36,665 bases of DNA from Microcaldota archaeon (GCA_021845575.1 JAJZVQ010000004.1:1-36665); one strand, 5' to 3'. Positions 7,018 to 15,431 are shown, counted from the first letter of the stretch. Notes: generated by a model not told the origin, from the letters alone. Numbers and translations are program-made.

Positions 7018-8112
7018 TTATCTATCTATCTCTGCCATTACCACATCAAGACTTCCCAAAATCGAAAAGAGATCGGCAAATTTTATGTCCTTTGCAAGAA
7101 TCGGCAGAATTGACAGATTTATGAAACATGGGGATTTAAGTGCTATCCTATAGGGTTTTTGCTTGTCTGGTGCCATATACACAATTCCATTTCCCCTGGG
7201 AAGTTCTCTTTCTGAAATAACAACTTCTGATTTTGCTGGGGGGCCTATGAGCTTTATGGGCAGTCCTATGGCATTCTCTTCCGGCATAATATCAAGCACT
7301 TGCCTTATTATTTTTATACTTTCCCGCATTTCTTCATATCTGACCCTGTATCTATCATAAGAATCTCCATTTATTTTTACAGGAATATTAAACTTTATCT
7401 TATTATAAAAGTAGTACGGCAAATTTTTTCTGACGTCATATTCAACTCCGGACGCCCTTACCACAGGACCTGTAGCCCCATAATTTATTGCATCATCCTT
7501 TTTCAATATTCCAATATTTTTAGTTCTTTCCATAAATATACTATTCTTTTCCAGCATGTCCGGATACTCAGATATTTTATCTTCTAAATAATCTGCAAGT
7601 TTGTAAGCTTCATCCTTGAAGTTTGCAGGAAGTTCTCTCACCAAACCCCCTAATCTTAAATTCACATAAAACATTCTGCTTCCTGTCACATCTTCCAAAA
7701 ATTTCATGGTCACTGCCCTTTCCCTAAACGCCCACATAAACATAGTAAACATCTGTCCAAGGTCATTTACAAACGTACCGAGCCATAGCAGATGGCTCGC
7801 GATTCTCTGAAATTCGAGCATTATCATTCTTGCATATTGTGCGGTTTCTTTTACTTCTATGCCCACTGCCTTTTCTACGGTGGCGATATACAGATCATCC
7901 CAAGAAAGCGGCGCTGCGTAATCCAGTTTCTCAATATACGGAAGATTTTGCATGTACATTCTGGTTTCCATCAATTTTTCAACGCCTCTATGTAGAAATC
8001 CTATGTGTGGTTCCACTCTTTTTATTGTATCTCCGTCTACATCAACAACAATTCTCAAAACCCCATGGGTGCTTGGATGTATCGGACCTACATTAATTCT
8101 CATTATAGGCAT
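7018..8112 (-). CDS. nuoD: NADH/F420H2-type dehydrogenase subunit D (49 kDa)
   Basis: Quinone-binding peripheral-arm subunit of complex I-like enzymes. Conserved features are NVGPIHPSTHG near the N-terminus, RGVEKLME, the central RIASHLLWLG segment, GSRMFYVNLRLGG, and the C-terminal FADLFSILGSLDVVMAEIDR. The ATG at 8112 starts 7 nt after the nuoC stop and gives the usual MPxMRINVGP N-terminus. The longer reading from 8193 would overlap nuoC by 74 nt with non-conserved residues and is disfavoured. It is last of the four nuo genes here. Confidence 0.9.
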   Translation of the reverse strand: MPIMRINVGPIHPSTHGVLRIVVDVDGDTIKRVEPHIGFLHRGVEKLMETRMYMQNLPYIEKLDYAAPLSWDDLYIATVEKAVGIEVKETAQYARMIMLEFQRIASHLLWLGTFVNDLGQMFTMFMWAFRERAVTMKFLEDVTGSRMFYVNLRLGGLVRELPANFKDEAYKLADYLEDKISEYPDMLEKNSIFMERTKNIGILKKDDAINYGATGPVVRASGVEYDVRKNLPYYFYNKIKFNIPVKINGDSYDRYRVRYEEMRESIKIIRQVLDIMPEENAIGLPIKLIGPPAKSEVVISERELPRGNGIVYMAPDKQKPYRIALKSPCFINLSILPILAKDIKFADLFSILGSLDVVMAEIDR

Positions 8113-8119
8113 TAAATCA

Positions 8120-8488
8120 TCATCTTTTTTTGTAATCCGAGCCCCATACGTAATCCTTTCTAAGTGGTGCAAGTACTCCATTCCATTCTTCAAGCAAAAG
8201 CCTTTTTATGTTTCTGCCCTTTATTCTAATCAAAAACATCTCTGCCAGTTCCCTTTCATACCAATCGGCAGAATGATAAATTTCAGTTACGGTATCTATT
8301 TCCGGTTTTTTTCCGTCAACCTCAACAACAACAACCTCACTATTATTCGAAAGCGTGCTGTAAAGAAGGTATACCACTTCGATATAACTATTCTTATCTA
8401 CTGCTGTTATATATTTTAAAGTGTCATATCCGTTTTCCTTCAGTCCTCTTAATGTTTTCAGTAACGCTTCTTTTTGGATCTCCAACAA
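8120..8488 (-). CDS. nuoC: NADH/F420H2-type dehydrogenase subunit C (30 kDa)
   Basis: Peripheral-arm subunit that pairs with NuoD. Recognisable parts are LKYITAVD near the N-terminus, the SADWYERELAEMF motif characteristic of NuoC, and a C-terminal PLRKDYVW. At about 120 residues it is a minimal archaeal form. A GGTGA site at 8498-8494 stands 5 nt before TTG 8488, which I prefer over the GTG at 8497 that overlaps the site. Either way the gene overlaps the end of nuoB by over 60 nt, which is long but seems real because the NuoC domain starts almost at once. Confidence 0.87.
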   Translation of the reverse strand: MLEIQKEALLKTLRGLKENGYDTLKYITAVDKNSYIEVVYLLYSTLSNNSEVVVVEVDGKKPEIDTVTEIYHSADWYERELAEMFLIRIKGRNIKRLLLEEWNGVLAPLRKDYVWGSDYKKR

Positions 8489-9062
8489 TTTTATCACCTA
8501 TTTTCTCTTGAAGTTTAATCAATGCACCAAAAAGGTTTTCAGGCTTTGGCGGGCATCCAACAACATAAACGTCAACAGGAATGATTTGATCTATCCCTTT
8601 GATTATATTATAACTTTCCCACCAAGGCCCCCCAGATGTTGCGCATTCTCCATACGCAATCACATACCTAGGTTTTGCCATTTGCTCGTAAAGCCTTTTT
8701 ATTCTGGGTGCCATGGATTTTGTAACCCATCCCGCAACAATCATAACATCACACTGTCTCGGTGTGCCTCTGAAAAGAAGATAACCTTTTCTTTCAGCGT
8801 CAATTCTTGCAGAACCAAAATCCATCAGTTCCATTGCGCAACATGCAAGCCCGAACTGCAACGGCCATAACGAATTTTTTCTGCTCCATTTAATCAATCC
8901 TTTAGCCAGATCTTGTGTTATCATACTCAATTTGGCGAATACTACGCCGTTATTCATTTTATATTCTTCAAGCGATTCCGCAGTAAGCTTAGACATCTCT
9001 TTCTCAGCGTTCACGAATTCGTCTAAGCTGTAAGGCAATTCATTTTCCTGCATGTTTATCAT
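8424..9062 (-). CDS. nuoB: NADH/F420H2-type dehydrogenase subunit B (N2 cluster)
   Basis: Carries the terminal N2 [4Fe-4S] cluster that passes electrons to quinone. The four expected ligands are visible: adjacent Cys74 and Cys75 in GLACCAME, Cys140 in GECATSGGP, and Cys170 in VVGCPPKPE. The extra N-terminal 40 residues are charged and not conserved. It overlaps nuoA by 23 nt and nuoC by more than 60 nt. An alternative ATG at 9053 would drop three residues. Confidence 0.9.
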   Translation of the reverse strand: MINMQENELPYSLDEFVNAEKEMSKLTAESLEEYKMNNGVVFAKLSMITQDLAKGLIKWSRKNSLWPLQFGLACCAMELMDFGSARIDAERKGYLLFRGTPRQCDVMIVAGWVTKSMAPRIKRLYEQMAKPRYVIAYGECATSGGPWWESYNIIKGIDQIIPVDVYVVGCPPKPENLFGALIKLQEKIGDKIVGDPKRSVTENIKRTEGKRI

Positions 9063-9402
9063 TTATTAGTTTATACCCTATCAAAGAAAAGCCCAAGGAT
9101 ATTACGGTAAGTAGTATATAAGAAAGTCCAACGTAATAATTGCCATCCAAGATATTTATTGAATAAAGAAGCATTATCACAGCAACCATCTCAAAAGGCA
9201 GAAACAGCGCAAAAAAAGAGATATATTCTGTATCAATATCCCTGCTCCTCCCAACCGTATTCTCCCCGCTTTCATATGGCGCATTTTTTACCTTGTTTCC
9301 AGGATACTGCTTTCGCAGTAACCTTGAAGCAAAGAGAAATGATACTGGCATAAAAATTGCAAATGCAGCAAAGAAAAGTATCGCAATATAATCGTATAAC
9401 AT
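9040..9402 (-). CDS. nuoA: NADH/F420H2-type dehydrogenase subunit A
   Basis: Small membrane subunit of complex I-like enzymes. It has three predicted membrane helices and the conserved loop with APYESGE between helices 1 and 2. The FFALFLPFEMVAV segment is the typical second helix with its Glu. An ATG at 9402 is preceded by a GTGGAT motif and is preferred over TTG 9417. It is the first gene of a nuoABCD run. The region up to 9486 is a divergent promoter shared with the surface-protein gene on the other strand. NuoE, F and G are absent here, so the electron donor is unknown. Confidence 0.87.
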   Translation of the reverse strand: MLYDYIAILFFAAFAIFMPVSFLFASRLLRKQYPGNKVKNAPYESGENTVGRSRDIDTEYISFFALFLPFEMVAVIMLLYSINILDGNYYVGLSYILLTVISLGFSLIGYKLINDKHAGK

Positions 9403-9486
9403 ATATCCACTATACAATTATTTATAGTTAATATATTAAACTTTATTAAAAATATTACATCATTTTATGTTATAATCGGAGGTTTA

Positions 9487-11439
9487 ATGAATAAACTTAT
9501 AATTTCAATATTGATTTTTTTTATATTCTCCCTCAATCTTGTAAATGCCCAGTACTGGTTCCAGTCCGGTGCGATTGCAACTTCCAAAGCTTCATTCAAC
9601 AACGGCGCGAGCGTGTCGATAAAAACGGTTTATAACCAAACTCCAGGTATAGGATCTTTTGGCTTCTGGGTCGGAGAAACATTGAGCAATGGCGCATTCC
9701 TCCAAATAGGTTACGAAGTGCCAAACGAAACCGCATTATTTGAAACTAATTGCACTGAATCAGGATGCGATGGAAATGTTAAATTGACTGCCGGGCATCC
9801 AACATGGTTTTGGGAATATTTTCCTGCAGGCAATAGCGGGGGCAGCTTTTTAGGAGACATAGGTGGGGATAATTCAGCAGGTGCAAATGGTACATTCAAT
9901 ACTTATTCATTTGAGTCATTTGGCAACACCTGGAATTTTTATTTTAATGGAAAGAAAGTAGGTAGCGCCAATTTGGGAACATCCAATTCAGGGCAATACT
10001 CACCGGTTGCATTTGGCGAGGACGCGCAGGCAATCAACAACAGTTCTGTAATGCATATAGTGCAATTCAAAAATTTCAGCTTCTACAATAATGGGTTGTT
10101 AGAAAGGATCCCACAGGCATATACCTATGTCGGTTATGGGAAAACAAGCGAAACTTTGTTATCAAACCCATTCGGTGTCAAAGAATTAAACAATATGGTA
10201 AATTATTTTGAAGTCGGTTCGGGTATACCAATTTCAAATAATACTCAATTATGGAAGCTGGGTTACTTCAATGATATAATCTCTGAATATGGAGGTATAT
10301 CCTCAAATTATGAATATTCAGCATATTCCAAAGTGAGGATATCTTCGCCGGAATATGTGTATTTAAACAGCACCGAAAGGGCAGTGTTCAATGGATGGAA
10401 GGGATACGGGAATGGAGCGTATTCCGGAAACAGTAATAATGCGACAGTTTATATGGAAGACAATATAACAGAATACGCACAGTGGAAAATTCAATACTAC
10501 TTTAATGTGAGCAGTAATTACGGAAGTACAAAAGGCAGCGGCTGGTACGATAATGGTACCATCGCAAATTTCTCAATAAACAAGAGCATTATATACATAA
10601 ACAATCAGAAAAGAGAGGTGTTTGAAAGTTGGAGCAACGGAATAAAAAATCTCTACTCAAAGATACTGATGAATTCACCAAAAAGCGTGACTGCATATTT
10701 TAAAACGCAGTATAATGTAAATTTGACTACAAGTTACGGCGGCGCAGAAGGAGGTGGCTGGTACGATAACGGCAGCACGGCAAACATATCCCTCTCAAAT
10801 CCAGTAATAAACTTGACGAATAATTCAAGAATGGTATTTTTATCATGGAGCAAAAAGTACAATCAAAGTAATTTTTCTGTGACTGTGAATAATTCCCTAT
10901 CCCTAAATGCAATATACACAAAACAATACCTTTTAAGCATAGAATCAGAAAATACCTATGGTGATAACATAAGCGTAGATTACTATGTTACCAGCATCGG
11001 CAGAACCTCATCTCCGGTATTTGTTGACAACGCAACGACATTTGAGATCAACAGCGCCTATTATAAAAATGTTTCATTAGGTATAAAGGAAACCTTGTTC
11101 ATAAATAAGCCTATGGCGGTAAAAATAAAACTTCCTGTTTCTAACGTTACTATAACTACGCTTGATTACTTCAATATCCCTGTAAACGCATCACTCGACA
11201 TAACTTTCAAGAACGGAACATCAATAAAAACAGAAAGCGGTGGCAACGGCACAATCACATTCAAAAATGTTCCTTTTGGATATATCGTAGGATATGCGGA
11301 ATATGATGGTTTAGTGCAGAACATACTAAATGGCAAAATCCTATATTTCATATCGGTAATAAACGAGATAGCGATTCTTGCAGCCATTGCGGCTGCGGTC
11401 GGGTCAATCATCCTGCTTAAAAGGAATGCAAGGCATTGA
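9487..11439 (+). CDS. Large membrane-anchored surface protein with InlB-like repeats
   Basis: 650-residue exported protein of unknown function. A signal peptide spans residues 1-21 (cleavage after LVNA). A beta-rich N-terminal part contains FGFWVG, NTWNFYFNG and many Trp/Tyr, recalling a lectin/LamG-type fold, though this is only an impression. From about 270 to 480 come three tandem units of about 73 residues; two carry near-identical GWYDNG at about 350 and 423, typical of bacterial InlB-type (divergent B-repeat) domains. Many N-x-S/T sequons suggest glycosylation. A small beta domain precedes a C-terminal membrane helix (about 625-645) and basic tail, so the protein is anchored facing outward. 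A GGAGGT site precedes the ATG. S-layer or adhesin function is inference. Confidence 0.7.
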   Translation: MNKLIISILIFFIFSLNLVNAQYWFQSGAIATSKASFNNGASVSIKTVYNQTPGIGSFGFWVGETLSNGAFLQIGYEVPNETALFETNCTESGCDGNVKLTAGHPTWFWEYFPAGNSGGSFLGDIGGDNSAGANGTFNTYSFESFGNTWNFYFNGKKVGSANLGTSNSGQYSPVAFGEDAQAINNSSVMHIVQFKNFSFYNNGLLERIPQAYTYVGYGKTSETLLSNPFGVKELNNMVNYFEVGSGIPISNNTQLWKLGYFNDIISEYGGISSNYEYSAYSKVRISSPEYVYLNSTERAVFNGWKGYGNGAYSGNSNNATVYMEDNITEYAQWKIQYYFNVSSNYGSTKGSGWYDNGTIANFSINKSIIYINNQKREVFESWSNGIKNLYSKILMNSPKSVTAYFKTQYNVNLTTSYGGAEGGGWYDNGSTANISLSNPVINLTNNSRMVFLSWSKKYNQSNFSVTVNNSLSLNAIYTKQYLLSIESENTYGDNISVDYYVTSIGRTSSPVFVDNATTFEINSAYYKNVSLGIKETLFINKPMAVKIKLPVSNVTITTLDYFNIPVNASLDITFKNGTSIKTESGGNGTITFKNVPFGYIVGYAEYDGLVQNILNGKILYFISVINEIAILAAIAAAVGSIILLKRNARH

Positions 11440-11443
11440 TGTC

Positions 11444-11635
11444 TTTTTATATATAGGTGTACAAAACCCGCCCCTTGGAGGCAAGGTGTTTAAAGAGATA
11501 CCTTGACACAGATTTCGATATTTCAAATGGTATTTCGTGGTGCTGGTTACAGTAAAGGTCCTGTGGGCCCGAGAGATGAAAACATACCGCAGAATTATAT
11601 CAGGAAGCAGGACTAATCTACAGTATTAGTATACA
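11444..11635 (+). ncRNA. Candidate structured non-coding RNA region, family unknown
   Basis: This is most of a 394-bp gap without protein genes; the rest holds the tRNA. A TATA-like TTTTTATATATAGG begins at 11445, so a transcript could start near 11475. The stretch is more GC-balanced than other gaps and contains CAAGGTGT/ATACCTTG (11482-11489 with 11498-11505, one G-U), GTCCTG/CAGGAC (11558-11563 with 11608-11613) and ACTAAT/ATTAGT (11612-11617 with 11625-11630). The last two share bases and may be alternatives. I tried RNase P, SRP, 5S and H/ACA signatures and none fits convincingly. Confidence 0.35.
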
Positions 11636-11670
11636 AATCTATGCCTAACGGCGTAAAACTAAATGTTCTT

Positions 11671-11791
11671 CGCCAGGGTAGGGATTTGAACCCTAAAGCC
11701 CGTGAGGGCACCGGTTGCCCCGTTTGCATCACTGATCAGCTCTTGAGCAAAATCTCAAGACCGGCGCATTACCGGATTCTGCCACCCTGGC
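11671..11791 (-). tRNA. tRNA-Ser(UGA) with 37-nt intron at position 37/38
   Basis: Acceptor GCCAGGG pairs with CCCTGGC (discriminator G), and the T arm is TAGGG-TTCAAAT-CCCTA. A long variable arm GCCC-TCAC-GGGC marks a class II tRNA. The anticodon stem CCGGT/ACCGG encloses loop CTTGAG plus A, giving anticodon TGA. The intron (11753-11717) is placed by a bulge-helix-bulge: central helix CUUG/CGGG, 3' bulge GCA, 5' bulge AGA(U), and an intron-side helix UUUGC/GCAAA. Cutting between the second and third bulge bases joins G37 to A38 exactly. Mature length is 84 nt. CCA is not encoded. Confidence 0.92.
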
Positions 11792-11833
11792 ATAATAAAC
11801 ATAATAATTAAATCCTGCAATTATTTATCAGTA

Positions 11834-12526
11834 TCACTTTTGCTGGCTTTGCTCTAGTCCCTCTTGGTAAATTTCAGACGATAGTTTGTATCTTGATACA
11901 GTATGGGCTATTACTCTTCCCTTACCAGTAAACTTCGCAAGAAATATTCCGATTCCTCCGAATACGGCGCTTCTTACATTATCAACAAAGGTTATCTTAT
12001 AATCCAGCGAAGAATCAAAACCTGCAATATGCCTAGGGTCTATTTCCAAGGGCTTGGTGCCATCAAGGTTATATGTCACAATATTTCCCGCGACATGTAA
12101 AAATACATATCCAGGACCGTCAAATTTTTGCAGTATGAACCCCGCACCACCAAACAGTGCCGCACTTATTCTTACTGTTTGTATTGTAAATTTAACACTA
12201 TCTTCAGCAGCTAAAAAAGCCTGGTCTTCGGCTACAAAATCCTCCCCTTCCTTTAATTCGATGGGAAATATTTTTCCCGGGATTGTGCCGCTGAACATAA
12301 CATTTCCGTTTCCGGTTCCATTCTCAACCTGAAAATTGGTGACGAATGCCGATGCCCCCCCTACCTTTCTTTCTATCGCACCTATTATACCTCCGCGTAA
12401 TCTAGGAACCATCTTCACGTTCTGATCTTTGCCGATAAGTTTTCCTGCATCCGCGTACATGCTTTCTCCTTCATTCAATACCACATTTAATGACTGCATA
12501 TTTTCTCCGATAAGGTTATATTTCAT
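11834..12526 (-). CDS. AIM24/TIGR00266-family protein
   Basis: Belongs to a widespread family of beta-rich proteins with a trimeric, two-layer jelly-roll fold and no firmly assigned biochemical role. The 230 residues show the family's Gly-rich periodicity: LNEGESMYADAGKL near the start, LRGGIIGAIERKVGGASAF, then two later GG.G..L..F.G.G repeats (near FGGAGFILQKFDGPG and FGGIGIFLAKFTGKG). Full-length by family standards. It stands alone between the tRNA-Ser gene and the divergent isocitrate dehydrogenase gene. No membrane segment or signal peptide is seen. Confidence 0.82.
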   Translation of the reverse strand: MKYNLIGENMQSLNVVLNEGESMYADAGKLIGKDQNVKMVPRLRGGIIGAIERKVGGASAFVTNFQVENGTGNGNVMFSGTIPGKIFPIELKEGEDFVAEDQAFLAAEDSVKFTIQTVRISAALFGGAGFILQKFDGPGYVFLHVAGNIVTYNLDGTKPLEIDPRHIAGFDSSLDYKITFVDNVRSAVFGGIGIFLAKFTGKGRVIAHTVSRYKLSSEIYQEGLEQSQQK

Positions 12527-12607
12527 TTTATCATCAATATAAATGCAAACGATATTTTATATTTTTTTCCATATATTTGTTATTATAATAAGGATATAAG
12601 TGTTTTA

Positions 12608-13660
12608 ATGGACAATAAAAGATGGAATGTTGCAGTTTTGCCAGGCGATGGGATAGGCCCCGATGTGATGAATGCAGCCATGCTAGTATTAAATTCAACG
12701 ATGAAAAAATTTGATATAGATATAAAATTTGCCTTCGGAGATGCAGGATACAATTGCATCAAAAAATTTGGAACAAATCTCCCTGATATTACTGTAAACA
12801 TGCTCAAAAAATCAGATTGCATACTAAAAGGACCTATGACAACACCAGAAGAACCAGGTTCAAATGTCAGCGCCGCGGTGCAGATTAGGACAATGTTTAA
12901 TCTATACGCAAACGTGCGTCCAATAAAATCAATGAAAAACATCAAAAACTTCAAGGAAAACGTCGACTTGGTTATAGTGAGAGAAAATACTGAAGGCATG
13001 TATTCCGGGAAGGAATTCAGAATTGACGATACTGCCATCGCTCTTAGAATAATAACAAAAAAAGCCACTGAAAGGATAGCAAAATATGCTTTCCATCTTG
13101 CAGAGAAAAGAAAAAAACATCTTACCTACGTGCACAAGCAAAATATCTTAAAGATATCTGATGGGTTGTTTAATGAAACAATATTAGAAGTCTCAAAGCA
13201 GTATCCTAGCATAAAAATCGACGATGCGCATGTCGACGCTATGGCGCAATGGTTGATAAAACAGCCCGAATTTTATGATGTAATAGTTACTGAAAACCTT
13301 TTCGGAGATATCCTGTCCGATGAAGCTGCGATGCTGGTCGGGGGAATCGGCATCACTCCCGGGGCAAACATAGGAGATAATTACGCAATGTTTGAGCCTA
13401 TTCACGGTTCAGCACCAAAGTATACGGGCCAAGACAAAGCAGATCCTATTGCAATGGTGCTTTCCACAAAAATGATGCTTGAGTGGATGGGCTATGAAAA
13501 TGCTGCAATATCCATACAAAATGCAGTGGAAAAGGTTTTAGAAGAAAAAAAAGTGTTGACCTATGATTTGGGAGGAAAATCCAAATGTTCAGAATTGGGC
13601 AATGAAATAGCGAGTAAAATAGAAACAACCGTTGATTCTAACATGCAAAAATTGAAATAA
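12608..13660 (+). CDS. icd: Isocitrate dehydrogenase (beta-decarboxylating dehydrogenase family)
   Basis: Oxidatively decarboxylates isocitrate to 2-oxoglutarate in the TCA pathway. The 350-residue length is that of the short archaeal/IPMDH-like group. PGDGIGP occupies 12-18. Substrate residues lie in GSNVSAAVQIRTMFNLYANVRP (Ser/Asn near 85, Arg94, Arg104). ENTEGMYSG carries the catalytic Tyr132, VHKQN Lys177, and Asp210, Asp234 and Asp238 bind metal. In the cofactor loop HGSAPKYTGQ, Lys271-Tyr272 replace the Asp-Ile typical of NAD enzymes and IPMDH, which suggests NADP use. 3-Isopropylmalate or homoisocitrate dehydrogenase are the alternatives; no leucine pathway genes are nearby. Confidence 0.8.
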   Translation: MDNKRWNVAVLPGDGIGPDVMNAAMLVLNSTMKKFDIDIKFAFGDAGYNCIKKFGTNLPDITVNMLKKSDCILKGPMTTPEEPGSNVSAAVQIRTMFNLYANVRPIKSMKNIKNFKENVDLVIVRENTEGMYSGKEFRIDDTAIALRIITKKATERIAKYAFHLAEKRKKHLTYVHKQNILKISDGLFNETILEVSKQYPSIKIDDAHVDAMAQWLIKQPEFYDVIVTENLFGDILSDEAAMLVGGIGITPGANIGDNYAMFEPIHGSAPKYTGQDKADPIAMVLSTKMMLEWMGYENAAISIQNAVEKVLEEKKVLTYDLGGKSKCSELGNEIASKIETTVDSNMQKLK

Positions 13661-13741
13661 AGCACCTATTTTTATTAAGAAAGTTTAAAATTATTGGTTA
13701 TACCATATTTAATGTAATTTTAATACATTAAAGGTGATTTT

Positions 13742-15421
13742 ATAACAAAATATGTTATTGTTGCAGATACATCGCTGATATACACATTCAGGGACTTTCC
13801 GCTTCTTGATTTCCTGCCTAGCGCTCCGAAGGTAGCAGTCCCATCGAAGGTATATAAATTTCTTAGGGGGAAACCTCCAAAAACATACCCTGATGGACAG
13901 CTTCTACATTCTACTTATTCAACAAGAAAGCTGGAAGCTACATTATTGCAAACCCATAGCAGGAATGAAGTTGCAGTCACTGATATAACAAACGCTCACA
14001 AGTTCATAGATGCGGATACCGAAATAATTGCAGTATCAACCATGGACCCTTTAGGAATAGGCCCTCTAACTATGTCATATGCTGTGCTGTTTGGAGGGGA
14101 TTTTTATGCATGGGTCAGGGCAGAGTTTGAAGAACTTATCGCGCGTCTGAACAAGCTCAGAACAGGGAAAAAGGCGAAACTTGTTGTCGGGGGTCCGGGA
14201 ATCTGGGAATTTACTGTGATGAGAGATGTTTTCGAAAGACTTAATATAGATTATGCTGTGCAGGGGGAAACAGAGGATATACTGGATAATTTATTTAATC
14301 AGATAATAGAAGGCAGAATAGACAGGAATATGTTCAAGGTAGGTTATACAACATTTGATGAGCAGTTTCACCCAAAGGTTGTGGAAGATGAAAAATTCAT
14401 AGCAAGAACATCATATGGGGCATGCCCAAAACTGGAAGAGATACCTACAATAGTAAGGCCTTCGATAAAATCCATGGTTGAGATAATGAGAGGCTGCGGA
14501 GTCGGATGCGACTTTTGCGAGGTAACTCTTAGGCCTTTGAGGTATTATACAATAGATATGATTAAAAAAGAGGTGGAAGTAAACATAAAAGAGGGTGGCG
14601 CGAACAGGGCTTGGCTGCATTCAGATGAATTTTTTGGGTATAAGCATGCCCATTCTTTCGTCCCGAACGAGGACGCACTTGTAGAACTGTTTACTGAAAT
14701 GATGAATATAAAAGGAGTCAAAAAGGTCAATCCTACGCATGGCAGGATTTCGATACCTGCGGGATATCCCGAGCTCGTGGAAAAACTTTCAAAAATAGTT
14801 AAAGCAGGACCGACGAATTGGATTAGTGTTCAAACGGGTTTGGAGACCGGCAGCGAGGAACTAGCCAAAAAACACATGCCTACAAAAACCCTACCGCTTA
14901 AGATAGGGGTTGACGGTTCATGGCACGAAATAGTATGGAGGGGCTTGCAGACGCAGACGAAAAATTATTGGAGATCCGCATTTACTGTTCAGGTTGGCCA
15001 GGCTGAAGAAACCGATGAGGACAATTGGGAGACTGTTGCATTAATAAATAAGCTCAGCAATTCATATGTTGACGGAAGGCCTTTTGAATTTACTGTAACT
15101 CCAATGCTGAATGTACCACTCGGAAGGATCAAATCGCATGAATTCAGCAAAAGTCTATTGAACCGCACTCAAATTGCGGTATATTATGCATCATACAGGC
15201 ATCTTGCCAAAATTGCAGTTAGGAATATAGGAAGCGAATCCAAGGGAAATATAGCGACCAAGGCTGCGCTTACAGGAATATTAGGAATTGGTAGCTACTC
15301 AATGATGAAATTCATGGAGCTATTCGCGAGAAAAGCCGGAGTCGATATTCACAAAGCGAAGAATTTTGGCATAGAGCACAAGAAAAGGATAGAAAGCGTA
15401 ACTGAATTGATCAATTCCTGA
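13742..15421 (+). CDS. Radical SAM protein, apparent AUA start
   Basis: Radical SAM enzyme of unknown substrate. The cluster-binding CX3CX2C is at Cys252, Cys256 and Cys259 (CGVGCDFC). The N-terminal 240 residues have a B12-binding-like alpha/beta character (VVGGPGIWEF), as in many B12-radical SAM proteins. The first standard start codon in frame is TTG 13946, yet coding-quality sequence extends upstream (ADTSLIYTFRDFPLLDFLPSAP, then LRGKPPK and STRKLEATLL) to the in-frame stop at 13721. The only start well placed after the GGTGA at 13733-13737 is ATA 13742, giving (M)TKYVIVADTS and a 559-residue protein. Sequencing error ATG to ATA is possible. It converges with the presenilin gene, 10 nt apart. 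Confidence 0.75.
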   Translation: MTKYVIVADTSLIYTFRDFPLLDFLPSAPKVAVPSKVYKFLRGKPPKTYPDGQLLHSTYSTRKLEATLLQTHSRNEVAVTDITNAHKFIDADTEIIAVSTMDPLGIGPLTMSYAVLFGGDFYAWVRAEFEELIARLNKLRTGKKAKLVVGGPGIWEFTVMRDVFERLNIDYAVQGETEDILDNLFNQIIEGRIDRNMFKVGYTTFDEQFHPKVVEDEKFIARTSYGACPKLEEIPTIVRPSIKSMVEIMRGCGVGCDFCEVTLRPLRYYTIDMIKKEVEVNIKEGGANRAWLHSDEFFGYKHAHSFVPNEDALVELFTEMMNIKGVKKVNPTHGRISIPAGYPELVEKLSKIVKAGPTNWISVQTGLETGSEELAKKHMPTKTLPLKIGVDGSWHEIVWRGLQTQTKNYWRSAFTVQVGQAEETDEDNWETVALINKLSNSYVDGRPFEFTVTPMLNVPLGRIKSHEFSKSLLNRTQIAVYYASYRHLAKIAVRNIGSESKGNIATKAALTGILGIGSYSMMKFMELFARKAGVDIHKAKNFGIEHKKRIESVTELINS

Positions 15422-15431
15422 TACGTTGAAA

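Noticed and set aside
7163-9353. Several plus-strand reading frames of 60-150 codons over nuoA-D
   Set aside because: They are shadows of the well-conserved minus-strand nuo genes and show no protein-like conservation or ribosome binding sites.
9711-11411. Minus-strand reading frames within the surface-protein gene
   Set aside because: Shadows of a plus-strand gene with signal peptide, repeats and membrane anchor.
11440-11670. RNase P RNA, SRP RNA or 5S rRNA
   Set aside because: Short motif echoes are present, but the universal P4 strands, the SRP GNAR loop with its asymmetric loop and the 5S consensus are not found in the right order on either strand.
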